Origin: Demequina salsinemoris
GTDB taxonomy: Bacteria > Actinomycetota > Actinomycetes > Actinomycetales > Demequinaceae
Reading direction: 5' to 3'
Assembly: GCF_000974805.1 (NCBI RefSeq)
Contig: NZ_BBQZ01000005.1
Coordinates: 1-64,000, forward strand
DNA: 64,000 nucleotides
Both the position numbers and the translations under genes were made by a program. The notes beneath the pieces were generated by a model, which did not search any database, was not told where the DNA came from, and saw only the letters and a program-made list of their open reading frames with translations. Shown piece after piece: positions 23,806 to 33,061 of the stretch (within the stretch, counting starts at the first letter, position 1; the number at the start of each line of letters is the position of its first letter).

Positions 23806-25373
23806 TCGGGGTCGAGATCACGGGCCTCACCGTCACCGGCCCTGCGGGCACCATGGTGCAGCCCTTCGACGCCGAGATCCCGCTCGGCACGACGCTCGCG
23901 CTGATCGGCGAGTCAGGCTCGGGCAAGACGCTCAGCGCCAAGAGCCTCATCGGCCTGCTGCCGCGCGGCTTCAAGGCCGAGGGCGCCGCGACGGTCGCGG
24001 ACACCCCGCTCCCGGTGGGCAGGGACGATGCGTCCTGGCGGGGGGTGCGCGGGCGTCAGGTCGCACTGCTGCTCCAGGACCCGTTCACGAGCCTGTCGCC
24101 GGTGCATCGCTGCGGCGATCAGATCGCGTGGACCATGGAGGCCGCTCGCGGGCATCGGATGCTCCGGCGCGAGCGTCGTGAGGCGGTCGCCGCCCGGCTC
24201 GCGGAGGTCAAGCTGCCGGAGCATGTGGCCGAGGCCCACCCTCACCAGCTCTCGGGCGGCATGCGGCAGCGCGTGGCCATCGCCGCGGCGCTCGCCGCCG
24301 ACCCGCAGCTCCTCATCGCCGACGAGCCGACCACTGCCCTCGACGCGTCCAACCAGGCCGAGATCCTCGACCTGCTGCGCGCGATCCAGGCGGAGCGCCG
24401 GCTGTCCGTCATGCTGATCTCGCACGACCTCGGGCTCGTACGCGGGCGCACCGACACGGTGCTCGTCATGCAGTCCGGCGTGATCGTCGAACGGGGAGAG
24501 ACCTCGCGCGTGCTCTCCGACCCCCAGCATCCGTACACGCGCGCACTCATCGACGCCGATCCCGTGGTCGCGGCTCGTCGGGGATCCGGCGAGGCTGCGG
24601 CAGTCGACCTCGACGGACGCCCCACGCTCACGTCCGCGCAGGGGATCGTCAAGACGTTCGGGCATCGCACCGTGCTGCACGAGGTCGATCTGTCGGTCCG
24701 CGAGGGCGAGATCGTCGGCGTGGTCGGAGAGTCGGGCTCGGGCAAGACCACGCTCGCGCGCTGCATCGCGGGCCTCGAGAAGGAGGACGGCGGGACGATC
24801 GACTTCGCGGGCGAGACGCTCGCGCCGGGGCGCGCCTCGCGCACGCCCGACCAGATGCAGATCGTCTTCCAGGATCCGTACTCGTCCCTCAACCCCATGA
24901 TGTCCATCCGCGCGATCCTCGCGGAGGCGCTCGCGGTCGCCGGGCGTGGGGCGGACGAGGTCCCTGCGATGCTCGAGCTCGTCGGGCTGCCGGCGGAGAT
25001 CGCCTCGCGGCGCCCCGCCGAGCTCTCGGGGGGACAGCGACAGCGCATCGCGATCGCGAGGGCGCTCGCCCCGCGCCCGCGCCTGCTCATCTGCGACGAG
25101 TCCGTGTCCGCTCTCGACGTGTCCGTCCAGGCGCAGATCCTCGAGCTCCTGTCCGGGCTGCGCGAGCAGCTCGGGATCGCCCTGCTGTTCATCTCCCACG
25201 ACCTCGCGGTCGTGCGGATGATCGCCGACACCGTGGTCGTCATGCGCGACGGTCGCGTCGTCGAGCAGGGCGACTGCGCGCAGGTGCTCACGGAGCCCGC
25301 GCACGACTACACACGCCTGCTGGTGGCCGCGTCCACCCGAGAGAACGCCCCCGCCGGGGCAGGGAAGGACTGA
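23802..25373 (+). CDS. Fused double ATPase of the peptide ABC transporter (DppD-DppF)
   Basis: A protein of 523 residues with two complete ABC domains. Domain 1 has Walker A GESGSGKT, signature LSGGMRQRV and Walker B LLIADEPTT. Domain 2 has GESGSGKTT, LSGGQRQRI and LLICDESVS. In domain 2 the Walker B is followed by Ser instead of Pro-Thr, which is common. Fused DppD-DppF forms are known in actinobacteria. The ATG overlaps the permease stop (ATGA), with a GGGGAGGAGG ribosome site. Confidence 0.93.
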   Translation: MIGVEITGLTVTGPAGTMVQPFDAEIPLGTTLALIGESGSGKTLSAKSLIGLLPRGFKAEGAATVADTPLPVGRDDASWRGVRGRQVALLLQDPFTSLSPVHRCGDQIAWTMEAARGHRMLRRERREAVAARLAEVKLPEHVAEAHPHQLSGGMRQRVAIAAALAADPQLLIADEPTTALDASNQAEILDLLRAIQAERRLSVMLISHDLGLVRGRTDTVLVMQSGVIVERGETSRVLSDPQHPYTRALIDADPVVAARRGSGEAAAVDLDGRPTLTSAQGIVKTFGHRTVLHEVDLSVREGEIVGVVGESGSGKTTLARCIAGLEKEDGGTIDFAGETLAPGRASRTPDQMQIVFQDPYSSLNPMMSIRAILAEALAVAGRGADEVPAMLELVGLPAEIASRRPAELSGGQRQRIAIARALAPRPRLLICDESVSALDVSVQAQILELLSGLREQLGIALLFISHDLAVVRMIADTVVVMRDGRVVEQGDCAQVLTEPAHDYTRLLVAASTRENAPAGAGKD

Positions 25374-25374
25374 G

Positions 25375-26439
25375 GTGTCCCCATCAACCACGATGGTCAC
25401 CGGCCACCAGGCCGTCATGGAGGCGCTCGAGGCCGGCCTCGCCGGCGCGCTCGGCGAGCAGCGCGCCGCGCTCTGGCGTCTCGACCGGTCGGCCTACGAG
25501 CCGACCATCCGCACGCGCGGGGAGGCGACCAGGGCCGCCGTGCTCACGAGCGCGAGGCCCGCGACCGCGGCGACCAAGATCGTCGACCTCTGGTGGGACG
25601 ACGCGGAGGAGGCCGCAGCGCTCCTCGAGGACGTGATCGCCGCGGCGATCGACCGCGGCGACGCCGTCGTGAAGTGGGAGACCGGACCCGGGGTGGAGGC
25701 GCCCGCGTTCGCGAATGCCCGAGGCTTCGTGCCTTTGAGGAGTCCGTGGTCGGCCAAGGGAACGGAGGTCCGCGGCGGTCTGGTGCTGTGGCTTCGCGAC
25801 CTTCCGCACCACGAGCCCGGCTACTACGCCCAGACCACGATGTTCACGTGCGGCGCGGTCGCCGCGCTCATCGCATCGGAGGAGCTGGGCTCCACGGGCT
25901 TCCGTGGCGACTCGTCCGACCGCGACAGGGAGGTCGACTTCTGGCGGCGGGCGAGCAACTATCCCGCCTGCGAGCCCGTGGGGCTCGCGGTCGCGATCCG
26001 GGAGGACCTTCGCACCGTCCCCGTGGGCGTCAGCCTCGATGTCGAGGGACCCGTCCTCCTCGAGGACTTCGACGGCTTCGACCGCGACTTTCGCGCGGAG
26101 CTCCAGGAGCAGTCCTGGGGCAAGGCCGAGGCGCTCGGCGTGCCGGTGTCCCGCACGCGCGTCACCGTCGAGCAGATCGCGGCGCGGATCGTGGGAGGCG
26201 AGATCGCGCTGCTGCTGATCGACGAACACCCCATGCACGGCACCCACGGGCCGCATTGGATCGTCGCGCACGCCTCGGACGGAGACGTCGTCGTGGTCGA
26301 GGACCCGTGGACCGAGTCGGATCACGGCGAGACCTGGGTCGACACCCACGACCTGCCGATCGCTCTCGCCGACCTCGACCGCCTCGTCACCTGGGGTGAC
26401 GACGGCTATCGCGGAGTCGTCTTCCTGGGCCGCGGCTGA
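25375..26439 (+). CDS. C39-like peptidase fused to a GNAT-like N-terminal part
   Basis: A protein of 354 residues from GTG 25375, 1 bp after the ATPase stop. Residues ~1-145 resemble a GNAT-type domain (AFANARGFVPLRSPWSAKG, then LVLWLRDLP). Residues ~146-354 are a C39-like cysteine-protease fold: YYAQTTMFTCGAVAALIASE with the candidate nucleophile Cys, and HGPHWIVAH with a candidate His, then VEDPWTE. Being last in a peptide transporter operon it may process imported peptides, but this is inferred from position. It has no signal peptide, so it should be cytoplasmic. Confidence 0.6.
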   Translation: MSPSTTMVTGHQAVMEALEAGLAGALGEQRAALWRLDRSAYEPTIRTRGEATRAAVLTSARPATAATKIVDLWWDDAEEAAALLEDVIAAAIDRGDAVVKWETGPGVEAPAFANARGFVPLRSPWSAKGTEVRGGLVLWLRDLPHHEPGYYAQTTMFTCGAVAALIASEELGSTGFRGDSSDRDREVDFWRRASNYPACEPVGLAVAIREDLRTVPVGVSLDVEGPVLLEDFDGFDRDFRAELQEQSWGKAEALGVPVSRTRVTVEQIAARIVGGEIALLLIDEHPMHGTHGPHWIVAHASDGDVVVVEDPWTESDHGETWVDTHDLPIALADLDRLVTWGDDGYRGVVFLGRG

Positions 26440-26731
26440 GGCGCGGCGCGGCTCTCGAACCCCGCCGCCGCAGCGGGCCGCTGGAGCGGTCGAGCTTTGT
26501 GCTCCGGCGTGTTCTCACGGCGGATTCCATATCGAAAACTCGTATCGAGCGTGTTAAATCCTTGTGAAGTGGGCTATTCACCATGGAATCGCTTGCTAAT
26601 CTCGGGTGCAGGCAAAGCGTGCCCCCGACGCGAGTCCCTTCGGGGGCTCAAGCCCGACGGATCGTGCCAGGCCGACGACCGTCCTCACGTCACGCATAAG
26701 CCCGTCGCCAGGCCGGTCGGGTGGAGCAATC
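26440..26731. other. Long, possibly structured leader of the aminotransferase gene
   Basis: 292 bp without a gene. It contains several inverted repeats: GATTCCAT (26523-26530) with ATGGAATC (26583-26590); GTGAA (26564-26568) with TTCAC (26577-26581) inside it; CTCGTATCGAG around 26540; and GCCCCCGA (26621-26628) with TCGGGGGC (26640-26647). The nesting suggests a folded 5' leader. It does not match a riboswitch class I can recall. Confidence 0.4.
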
Positions 26732-28114
26732 ATGGCCATCACGCTTGACCGCACGCGCATCGCGCAGCTCATCGAGGAGCAGTCGAAGCTTCTCAACGAC
26801 CGCACCATCAAGTCCCGCGAGATGTACTCGCAGGCCTCGGAGCACCTCTCGGGCGGTGTCGCGTCGTCCTACCAGGGTCGCGACCCCTGGCCCATCTACA
26901 TCGAGTCCGGTCACGGCGACCGCATCCTCGACGTCGACGGCAACGAGTACTACGACTTCCACAACGGCTTCGGCTCGATGGTCCAGGGCCACGCGCACCC
27001 CGTGATCGGCAAGGCCGTCGCGGACCGCTACCCGCTCGGCACCCACTTCGCCGCCGCGACCGAGGACTCGATCGTCGTCGCCGACGAGCTCGCCAGCCGC
27101 TGGGGCCTGCCCAAGTGGCGCTTCACGAACTCCGGCTCCGAGTCCACGATGGATGCGATCCGCATCGCCCGCGCGTACACCGGCCGCGACACCGTGATGA
27201 AGATCTTCGGCTCCTACCACGGCCACCACGACACCGTCATGGTCTCGATCGGTGTCGCGTACGACAAGATCGGCGACCGCGAGAATCTCGAGTCGCTCGC
27301 GTACGGCGGCGGCATCCCGCAGGCGACCGTCGACATGACGATCGCGGTGCCGTTCAACGACGCCCCCGCGATGGAGCGCCGCATCGAGCGCCTCACCGCC
27401 GAGGGCCGCAAGCCCGCGTGCGTGATCATGGAGGCTGCCATGATGAACCTGGGCGTCGTCCTGCCTGAGCCCGGCTACCTCGAGGCCGTCCGAGAGATCA
27501 CCAAGAAGCACGGCATCGTCCTCATCTTCGACGAGGTCAAGACCGGCCTCACGATCGCCGCGGGCGGCGCGACCGAGAAGTTCGGCGTCACCCCCGACAT
27601 GGTGACCCTTGCGAAGGCGCTCGGCGGCGGCCTGCCGTCCGGTGCTATCGGCGGCACCGAGGAGGTCATGGCTGTCGTCGAGGACGGCACCGTGTATCAG
27701 GTCGGCACCTACAACGGGAACCCGCTGTCAATGGCGGCCGCCCGCGCGTCGCTGCTCGAGGTCCTCACCCCCGAGTCCTACGAGCGCCTCGCCGAGCTCA
27801 ACGACCGCATCGTGAACGGCTGCCAGGCCGTGATCGACAAGTACGACCTGCCGGGCTACGCCGTCGGCATCGGCTCCAAGGGCTGCGTGACGTTCGCGAC
27901 CGAGAAGATCGTCGACTACGAGACCTTCAAGGAGGCCCAGGACGTCGACCTCTGCGAGCTCGCGTGGCTGTGGAACATGAACCACGGCATCTTCATGACG
28001 CCGGGTCGCGAGGAGGAATGGACCATGTCCGTCGTCCACTCCGACGAGTCCGTCGACGCGTACATCGCGGCCTTCGACTCGCTCGCCGCGGCCCTCACGG
28101 AGGCCGACGCCTGA
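26732..28114 (+). CDS. Class III aminotransferase, glutamate-1-semialdehyde aminomutase-like
   Basis: A PLP enzyme of 460 residues. Key features are the substrate/PLP segment GSYHGHHDTVMVS, IFDEVKTGLTIAAGG and the catalytic lysine in TLAKALGGGLPSGAIGG. Similarity to HemL-type enzymes is clear, but it stands apart from haem genes and in one operon with an FAD amine oxidase, so it more probably acts on an amino acid or diamine. Start at ATG 26732, with GGTGGAG upstream. It ends in a TGATG overlap with the next gene. Confidence 0.8.
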   Translation: MAITLDRTRIAQLIEEQSKLLNDRTIKSREMYSQASEHLSGGVASSYQGRDPWPIYIESGHGDRILDVDGNEYYDFHNGFGSMVQGHAHPVIGKAVADRYPLGTHFAAATEDSIVVADELASRWGLPKWRFTNSGSESTMDAIRIARAYTGRDTVMKIFGSYHGHHDTVMVSIGVAYDKIGDRENLESLAYGGGIPQATVDMTIAVPFNDAPAMERRIERLTAEGRKPACVIMEAAMMNLGVVLPEPGYLEAVREITKKHGIVLIFDEVKTGLTIAAGGATEKFGVTPDMVTLAKALGGGLPSGAIGGTEEVMAVVEDGTVYQVGTYNGNPLSMAAARASLLEVLTPESYERLAELNDRIVNGCQAVIDKYDLPGYAVGIGSKGCVTFATEKIVDYETFKEAQDVDLCELAWLWNMNHGIFMTPGREEEWTMSVVHSDESVDAYIAAFDSLAAALTEADA

Positions 28115-29511
28115 TGACCGTCGAGGCCTCCCGCACCACTGTCTTCGAACGCGAACCCGCCGACCCCGCGGTGGTGCGGGAGGCCCTCGCGGGCTCCCGC
28201 CTGACTCCCTTCTGGCTCGACGGCCTCGAGCGCCCCGAGCATCCGCCGCTGTCCGGCACCGAGACCGCCGACCTCGTCATCGTCGGCGGCGGCTACCTCG
28301 GCCTGTGGACCGCGGTCCTGGCCAAGGAGCGCAACCCCGACACCCGCATCGTCCTGCTGGAATCCGAGGTCATCGGCTGGGCGGCCTCGGGCCGCAACGG
28401 CGGCTTCTGCGAGGCGAGCCTCACGCACGGGCGCGAGAACGGCGAGAGCCGCTGGCCCGACGAGATCGAGCGGCTCGAGGAGCTCGGGATCGAGAACCTC
28501 GACCAGATCGAGGAGACCGTCGCGCGCTACTCGATGGACGTCGACTTCGAGCGCACCGGGCAGCTGTCCGTGGCCGTCGAGCCCCACCAGGTCGAATGGC
28601 TCGGGGACGACGCTCTCGACGCGTCAGGCGTCCGTGCCTTGGTCGACTCGCCCACCTACCTGGGCGGCGAGCTCGACATGGAGGGGTGCGCGATGGTGCA
28701 CCCCGGGAAGCTCGCGCTCGAGCTCGCGCGCGTCGCTGTCGAGCTCGGCGTCGTGATCCACGAACGGTCGGCCGTGACCGAGCTGACGGACGGTGGCGTG
28801 CGCACTGGGCGCGGTGAGGTGCGCGCGGCCAAGACGGTGCTGGCCACCAACGTCTTCCCGTCGCTGCTCAAGCGCAACGCGCTCATGACGGTGCCCGTGT
28901 ACGACTACTCGCTCATGACCGAGCCGCTCACCCCCGAGCAGCGCGCGTCGCTGGGCTGGGAGGGTCGCGCCGGCGTCGCCGACATGGCGAACCAGTTCCA
29001 CTACTACCGGCTCACGGCCGACGATCGGCTCCTCTTCGGCGGCTACGACGCGATCTATCACCCGGGCCGCAAGGTCAAGGGCGCGTACGAGGACCGTCCC
29101 GAGTCCTACGAGAAGCTCATGAGCCATCTGCTCACCACGTTCCCGCAGCTCGAGGGCGTGCGCATCTCGCACCGCTGGGCCGGCGCGATCGACACGTGCA
29201 CCCGGTACTGCGCGTACTTCGGCACGGCCCGCAAGGGGACGGTCGCCTATGCCGCGGGCTTCACGGGGCTCGGTGTCGGCGCGACGCGCTTCGCTGCCAA
29301 CGTCCTGCTCGACCTGCTGTCGGGCTCTGAGACGGAACGTACCCGCCTCCAGATGGTGAAGGAGCGGCCGCTGCCGTTCCCGCCCGAGCCTGTCGCAGCG
29401 ATCGGCATCGGCATGACCCAGTGGTCGCTCAACCAGGCCGATCACCGCGAAGGCAACCGCAACATCCTCCTGCGAGTGCTGGACAGGCTCGGCCTGGGGT
29501 TCGATTCGTGA
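28114..29511 (+). CDS. FAD-dependent amine oxidase, gamma-glutamylputrescine oxidase-like
   Basis: A protein of 465 residues of the DAO/PuuB type. The FAD-binding motif is LVIVGGGYLGLWTA, near residue 55, followed by ASGRNGGFCEASLTHG, where the enzyme family often binds FAD covalently or at the re face. AGFTGLGVGATRFA lies near the C-terminus. Acting after or before the aminotransferase, it probably oxidises an amine such as gamma-glutamylputrescine. Its neighbours gabT and gabD would handle the aminobutyrate product. The exact substrate is inference. Confidence 0.75.
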   Translation: MTVEASRTTVFEREPADPAVVREALAGSRLTPFWLDGLERPEHPPLSGTETADLVIVGGGYLGLWTAVLAKERNPDTRIVLLESEVIGWAASGRNGGFCEASLTHGRENGESRWPDEIERLEELGIENLDQIEETVARYSMDVDFERTGQLSVAVEPHQVEWLGDDALDASGVRALVDSPTYLGGELDMEGCAMVHPGKLALELARVAVELGVVIHERSAVTELTDGGVRTGRGEVRAAKTVLATNVFPSLLKRNALMTVPVYDYSLMTEPLTPEQRASLGWEGRAGVADMANQFHYYRLTADDRLLFGGYDAIYHPGRKVKGAYEDRPESYEKLMSHLLTTFPQLEGVRISHRWAGAIDTCTRYCAYFGTARKGTVAYAAGFTGLGVGATRFAANVLLDLLSGSETERTRLQMVKERPLPFPPEPVAAIGIGMTQWSLNQADHREGNRNILLRVLDRLGLGFDS

Positions 29512-29897
29512 CGCTGTCACAGTCCGACGGGTCGACGGAAGGTTCCGAACCGTCGACGCTCGAGCCCGGCCGGTCGGTGGTGGCGGCCGGGCTGCCCGTC
29601 CCGTTGGAGGCGCTGCCCGACTCGCAGGTCGAGTCGGGCGCGCCCCTGGCGGGGGCGGTCGCGCTCGCGACCCTCGGTGAGGCCGAGATCGGCGTGTGGG
29701 AGCACACTCCCGGCGTCTCGACCGACGTCGAGGCCGACGAGGTCTTCGTGGTCCTGTCAGGTCGCGCGACGATCGACTTCACCGATGGTTCGGCCGCGCC
29801 GCTCGAGGTGGGGCCCGGGTCCGTCGTGCGGCTGGCCGAGGGACAGGCGACGCGGTGGACGGTAACCGAGACGCTGCGCAAGGTATACATCGCCTGA
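29508..29897 (+). CDS. Cupin-domain protein
   Basis: A protein of 129 residues from GTG 29508, overlapping the oxidase stop. The cupin pattern is visible in GVWEHTPGVSTDVEADEVFV, then LEVGPGSVVRLAEGQATRWT, although the usual second metal His is not clear. Small cupins of this kind (DUF861-like) often accompany polyamine and ureide catabolic genes. The function is unknown. Confidence 0.65.
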   Translation: MTLSQSDGSTEGSEPSTLEPGRSVVAAGLPVPLEALPDSQVESGAPLAGAVALATLGEAEIGVWEHTPGVSTDVEADEVFVVLSGRATIDFTDGSAAPLEVGPGSVVRLAEGQATRWTVTETLRKVYIA

Positions 29898-29959
29898 GCG
29901 AACCCGCGCGGCAACCCCCGAATCACCGAATCGGGGCGTTGGCGCCTCAACTGATCACC

Positions 29960-30036
29960 TTCTGACACAAGGCGGCGGAGCGGTACGGCGTGTCTCTCGC
30001 GACACGCCGTCGAGCCGGCCCGCGTTGTGTCAGGAA
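29960..30036. repeat. Nested palindromic element D
   Basis: Outer arms TTCTGACACAA (29960-29970) and TTGTGTCAGGAA (30025-30036) enclose a perfect 10-bp inner hairpin, ACGGCGTGTC (29985-29994) with GACACGCCGT (30001-30010). It lies between the convergent cupin and PucR genes. The architecture matches elements A, B and C. Confidence 0.6.
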
Positions 30037-30096
30037 GCGCCCGCACTTGACGCCGACGGGGGCGCACTGGGGCACGTCACGACCCGGCAACCCGGC

Positions 30097-31608
30097 CTAT
30101 GTCGTGACCGTAGCGTCCAAGGCGCCTGCCGCCGTCAGCGCGGCCCACGCCTGCGACCGGCCCGCGACAGATCCAAGATCCAGACCGAGCAGCCGCTGTG
30201 CCTGCTCGATGCGCGTGCGCACCGTGTGCCGATGCACCTCGAGCGTGCGGGCTGCCGCGTCGTGGGCGCATTCCGCCCCCATCCAGGCGACCAAGGTCGG
30301 CATCAGCGCGGTGCCGTGCTCGCGGTCGTGGGTGCGCAGCGGCTCAAGCGTTGCCTCAGCGAGATGCCTGGCTTCGTCCTGTCCGAGTGCGGCGAGCATC
30401 CCGAGCTGCGCCGAGTCCTCGAAGCGCACGAGTCCCGTGTGGCCGCGAGTGAGCGCGATCCGCGCCCGCGCGAGCGCGTCGTTGTACTCCTCCCAGGTTT
30501 GGGCGACCGACATCCCGACCGGCTCGGAGACGGCGGCCAGCGCGATCTCGGCGCCGCTCGCCGGGCCGAGCACGATCGCCTCGGTGGTCCAGAGCACCAC
30601 GAACAACGTGGGCTGCTGCGTGAGCGCCGTCAGGAGGCGGGGTGTGGGATGGGGCGCGACCGCGACGGCGAACGGCGGGGACGGCAGGTAGATGCCGGCC
30701 GCGTCGGCGACGTAGCGGGCGAGCTCTCCATCGTCGCGCTCGATCGCGGCGAGGAGCCCTGCACGAAGGACCTCGCGTCCGTGCTCCAGATCGGCCCTGC
30801 GCTCGCCCGCAGCCCCGGCGATCGCGGCCGCGGTCGTGACGACGGAGCGTTCGTGCTCGTCCAGCAGCATCGCGACGGCCAGCACGCCCTGGCCGCCGCC
30901 ATGCCCCAGGGTCTGCAGCGTCACGGGAGTGTCCCCGACGGTGAAGGAACCGCCCGCGGCGACCCTGCGCGCAGTCAGGCCGACGGCCTCGACCCTCACC
31001 CGCTCCGCGGCGTCGGCGTCCAGGCGCCCGGCGGGGTGCTCGTGGAGGAACCTTCCGCCGGCATCGATCACGCCCACCCAGGCGCCCAGGCGGCGCGACA
31101 GCTCGGCGATCACCGCGTCGGTGCCGCGGCGGCTCAGCGCGGCGAGCGCGATGGCGCGCTGCGCGTCGAGCGCCCAGGTGCGACGGGCGTAGGCGGACGC
31201 CGCGACGGCCTCCGCGTTCGCGCGCGCCACCGCGATGAACGGCGTGCGGTAGGGGACCTCCCACAGGGGCATCCGGTGCTCCCGGCAGGCGCGGGCGAGG
31301 AGTTCGGGGATCCCCTCGCGCACCACCTCGGTGCCGAAGCCCAGGCCCAGCACCCCGCGGCGTCGCAGCCGGTCCACATAGGCGTCGTACTCGTCGTCGG
31401 GGGCCGCGTCGGTGAACTGCGTGCCCGTGGTCAGCAGGACGAGACCCTCGGACAGGAACGGCGTCGGGTCCAGCAGGTCGGAGCTGTGCACCCAGCGGAT
31501 CTCCCGGTCGAGCGCGTCGGCGGGCAGGTCGGCGGGGTCGCTCTCAAGCCGCAGGTCGAGTCCGCGGCGCGCGAGCAGCGCCCTGATCGTGGGGCCGGGG
31601 GTCTCCAT
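30097..31608 (-). CDS. PucR-family transcriptional regulator
   Basis: A protein of 503 residues. The N-terminal PucR domain is recognisable (LDREIRWVHSSDLLDPTPFL, then GTQFTDAAPDDEYDAYVDRL), followed by a GGDEF-like middle region and the C-terminal helix-turn-helix (AARTLEVHRHTVRTRIEQAQ). It is divergent from gabT with a 91-bp gap carrying two TGTACAG repeats, so it probably controls gabT and gabD. PucR-type activators often respond to purine or aminobutyrate breakdown products. The effector is not known. Confidence 0.85.
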   Translation of the reverse strand: METPGPTIRALLARRGLDLRLESDPADLPADALDREIRWVHSSDLLDPTPFLSEGLVLLTTGTQFTDAAPDDEYDAYVDRLRRRGVLGLGFGTEVVREGIPELLARACREHRMPLWEVPYRTPFIAVARANAEAVAASAYARRTWALDAQRAIALAALSRRGTDAVIAELSRRLGAWVGVIDAGGRFLHEHPAGRLDADAAERVRVEAVGLTARRVAAGGSFTVGDTPVTLQTLGHGGGQGVLAVAMLLDEHERSVVTTAAAIAGAAGERRADLEHGREVLRAGLLAAIERDDGELARYVADAAGIYLPSPPFAVAVAPHPTPRLLTALTQQPTLFVVLWTTEAIVLGPASGAEIALAAVSEPVGMSVAQTWEEYNDALARARIALTRGHTGLVRFEDSAQLGMLAALGQDEARHLAEATLEPLRTHDREHGTALMPTLVAWMGAECAHDAAARTLEVHRHTVRTRIEQAQRLLGLDLGSVAGRSQAWAALTAAGALDATVTT

Positions 31609-31626
31609 GGAAGCAGTCTGCCATCG

Positions 31627-31655
31627 TGTACAGCACACGGCGAAACTTTGTACAG
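31627..31655. promoter_or_regulatory. Paired TGTACAG repeats in the pucR-gabT promoter region
   Basis: TGTACAGCAC starts at 31627 and TGTACAGTGC at 31649, spaced 22 bp (about two helix turns). They lie between divergent pucR and gabT. A leaderless -10 (TAGGCT, 31687-31692) is 7 nt before the gabT ATG. They probably bind the PucR protein. Confidence 0.45.
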
Positions 31656-31699
31656 TGCGGCGAATGAGACTCGTGCGCCACGTGCCTAGGCTCGCCGAC

Positions 31700-33061
31700 A
31701 TGAGCACCCTTGAGGCATCCGCCGCCCCCGTTGGTGGGCCGGCCCTGGCGCAGGAGCGCCGACTCGTCACCGCGATCCCCGGACCTCGTTCGCAGGAGAT
31801 CCTCGCGCGCAAGGCGTCCGCAGTGGCGCGCGGCGTCGCGCACACCGTGCCCGTGGCCGCGGTCGCGGCCGGCGGCGGCGTCGTCGTCGACGCCGACGGC
31901 AACTCGCTGATCGACCTGGGCTCCGGCATCGCCGTCACCTCCGTCGGTAACGCGCATCCCGCCGTCGTCAAGGCCGTGCAGGACCAGGCGGCCCAGTTCA
32001 CGCACACGTGCTTCATGGTGTCGCCCTACGAGGGCTACATCGCGGTCGCCGAGCGCCTCAACGCGCTCACCCCCGGTGACTTCGAGAAGCGCTCGGCGCT
32101 GTTCAACACGGGCGCCGAGGCGGTCGAGAACGCGATCAAGATCGCGCGCCACTTCACGGGCCGCGCCGCCGTCGCCGCATTCGACCACGCGTACCACGGC
32201 CGCACCACGCTCACGATGTCGCTCACCGCGAAGGCCATGCCGTACAAGACGGGCTTCGGGCCGTTCGCGCCCGAGATCTACCGCGCCCCGACGTCCTACC
32301 CCTTCCGCGACGGACTCACCGGTCCCGAGGCCGCCAAGAAGGCGATCTCGGTGCTCGAGAAGCAGGTCGGCGGCGACCAGCTCGCGGCCGTCATCATCGA
32401 GCCTGTCCAGGGCGAGGGCGGCTTCATCGTCCCCGCCGACGGCTTCCTCCCCGCGATCCAGGAGTGGTGCAACGCGAAGGGCATCGTCCTGATCGCCGAC
32501 GAGGTCCAGTCGGGCTTCGCCCGCACCGGGACGATGTTCGCCTCCGAGCAGTTCGGCTTCACTCCCGACCTGGTCACCACGGCCAAGGGCATCGCTGGTG
32601 GAATGCCGCTCGCGGCGGTCACCGGCCGCGCCGAGATCATGGACTCCTCGCACGCTGGCGGACTCGGCGGCACCTACGGCGGCAACCCCGTCGCGTGCGC
32701 CGCGGCGCTCGCGACCATGGACGTCTACGAGACCGAGGACCTCGCGGGCCGTGCCGCCGCGCTCGGCGCGCTCATGCGCGAGAAGCTCGAGACTGTCCAG
32801 GCCTCCGACCCGCGCATCGGAGAGGTGCGCGGCCTCGGCGCGATGATGGCGATCGAGCTCGTCGACCCCGCGACCAAGGAGCCCGACGCCGCGCTTGCGG
32901 GCGCCGTGGCGAAGGCCGCGATCGCTGAGGGCGTCGTCGTCCTCACGTGCGGCACGTACGGCAACGTCCTGCGCTTCCTCCCGCCGCTGTCGATCGGCGA
33001 CGACCTGCTCGCCGAGGGCCTCGACGTCGTCGCGTCCGCGCTTGCCGGGGTGAAGGCATGA
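31700..33061 (+). CDS. gabT: 4-aminobutyrate aminotransferase
   Basis: A class III PLP enzyme of 453 residues. Typical segments are SGIAVTSVGNAHPAVVKAVQ, FDHAYHGRTTLTMSLTAKAM, ADEVQSGFARTGTMFASEQF and the catalytic Lys in TTAKGIAGGMPLAA. It transfers the amino group of GABA to 2-oxoglutarate, giving succinate semialdehyde. The start at ATG 31700 fits a leaderless promoter. It overlaps the following gabD (ATGA), so the two steps are coupled. Confidence 0.92.
   Translation: MSTLEASAAPVGGPALAQERRLVTAIPGPRSQEILARKASAVARGVAHTVPVAAVAAGGGVVVDADGNSLIDLGSGIAVTSVGNAHPAVVKAVQDQAAQFTHTCFMVSPYEGYIAVAERLNALTPGDFEKRSALFNTGAEAVENAIKIARHFTGRAAVAAFDHAYHGRTTLTMSLTAKAMPYKTGFGPFAPEIYRAPTSYPFRDGLTGPEAAKKAISVLEKQVGGDQLAAVIIEPVQGEGGFIVPADGFLPAIQEWCNAKGIVLIADEVQSGFARTGTMFASEQFGFTPDLVTTAKGIAGGMPLAAVTGRAEIMDSSHAGGLGGTYGGNPVACAAALATMDVYETEDLAGRAAALGALMREKLETVQASDPRIGEVRGLGAMMAIELVDPATKEPDAALAGAVAKAAIAEGVVVLTCGTYGNVLRFLPPLSIGDDLLAEGLDVVASALAGVKA

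Noticed and set aside
26590..26731. Known riboswitch (TPP, SAM, glycine, cobalamin, FMN, glutamine)
   Set aside because: Hairpins are present but none of the class-specific conserved words could be found.
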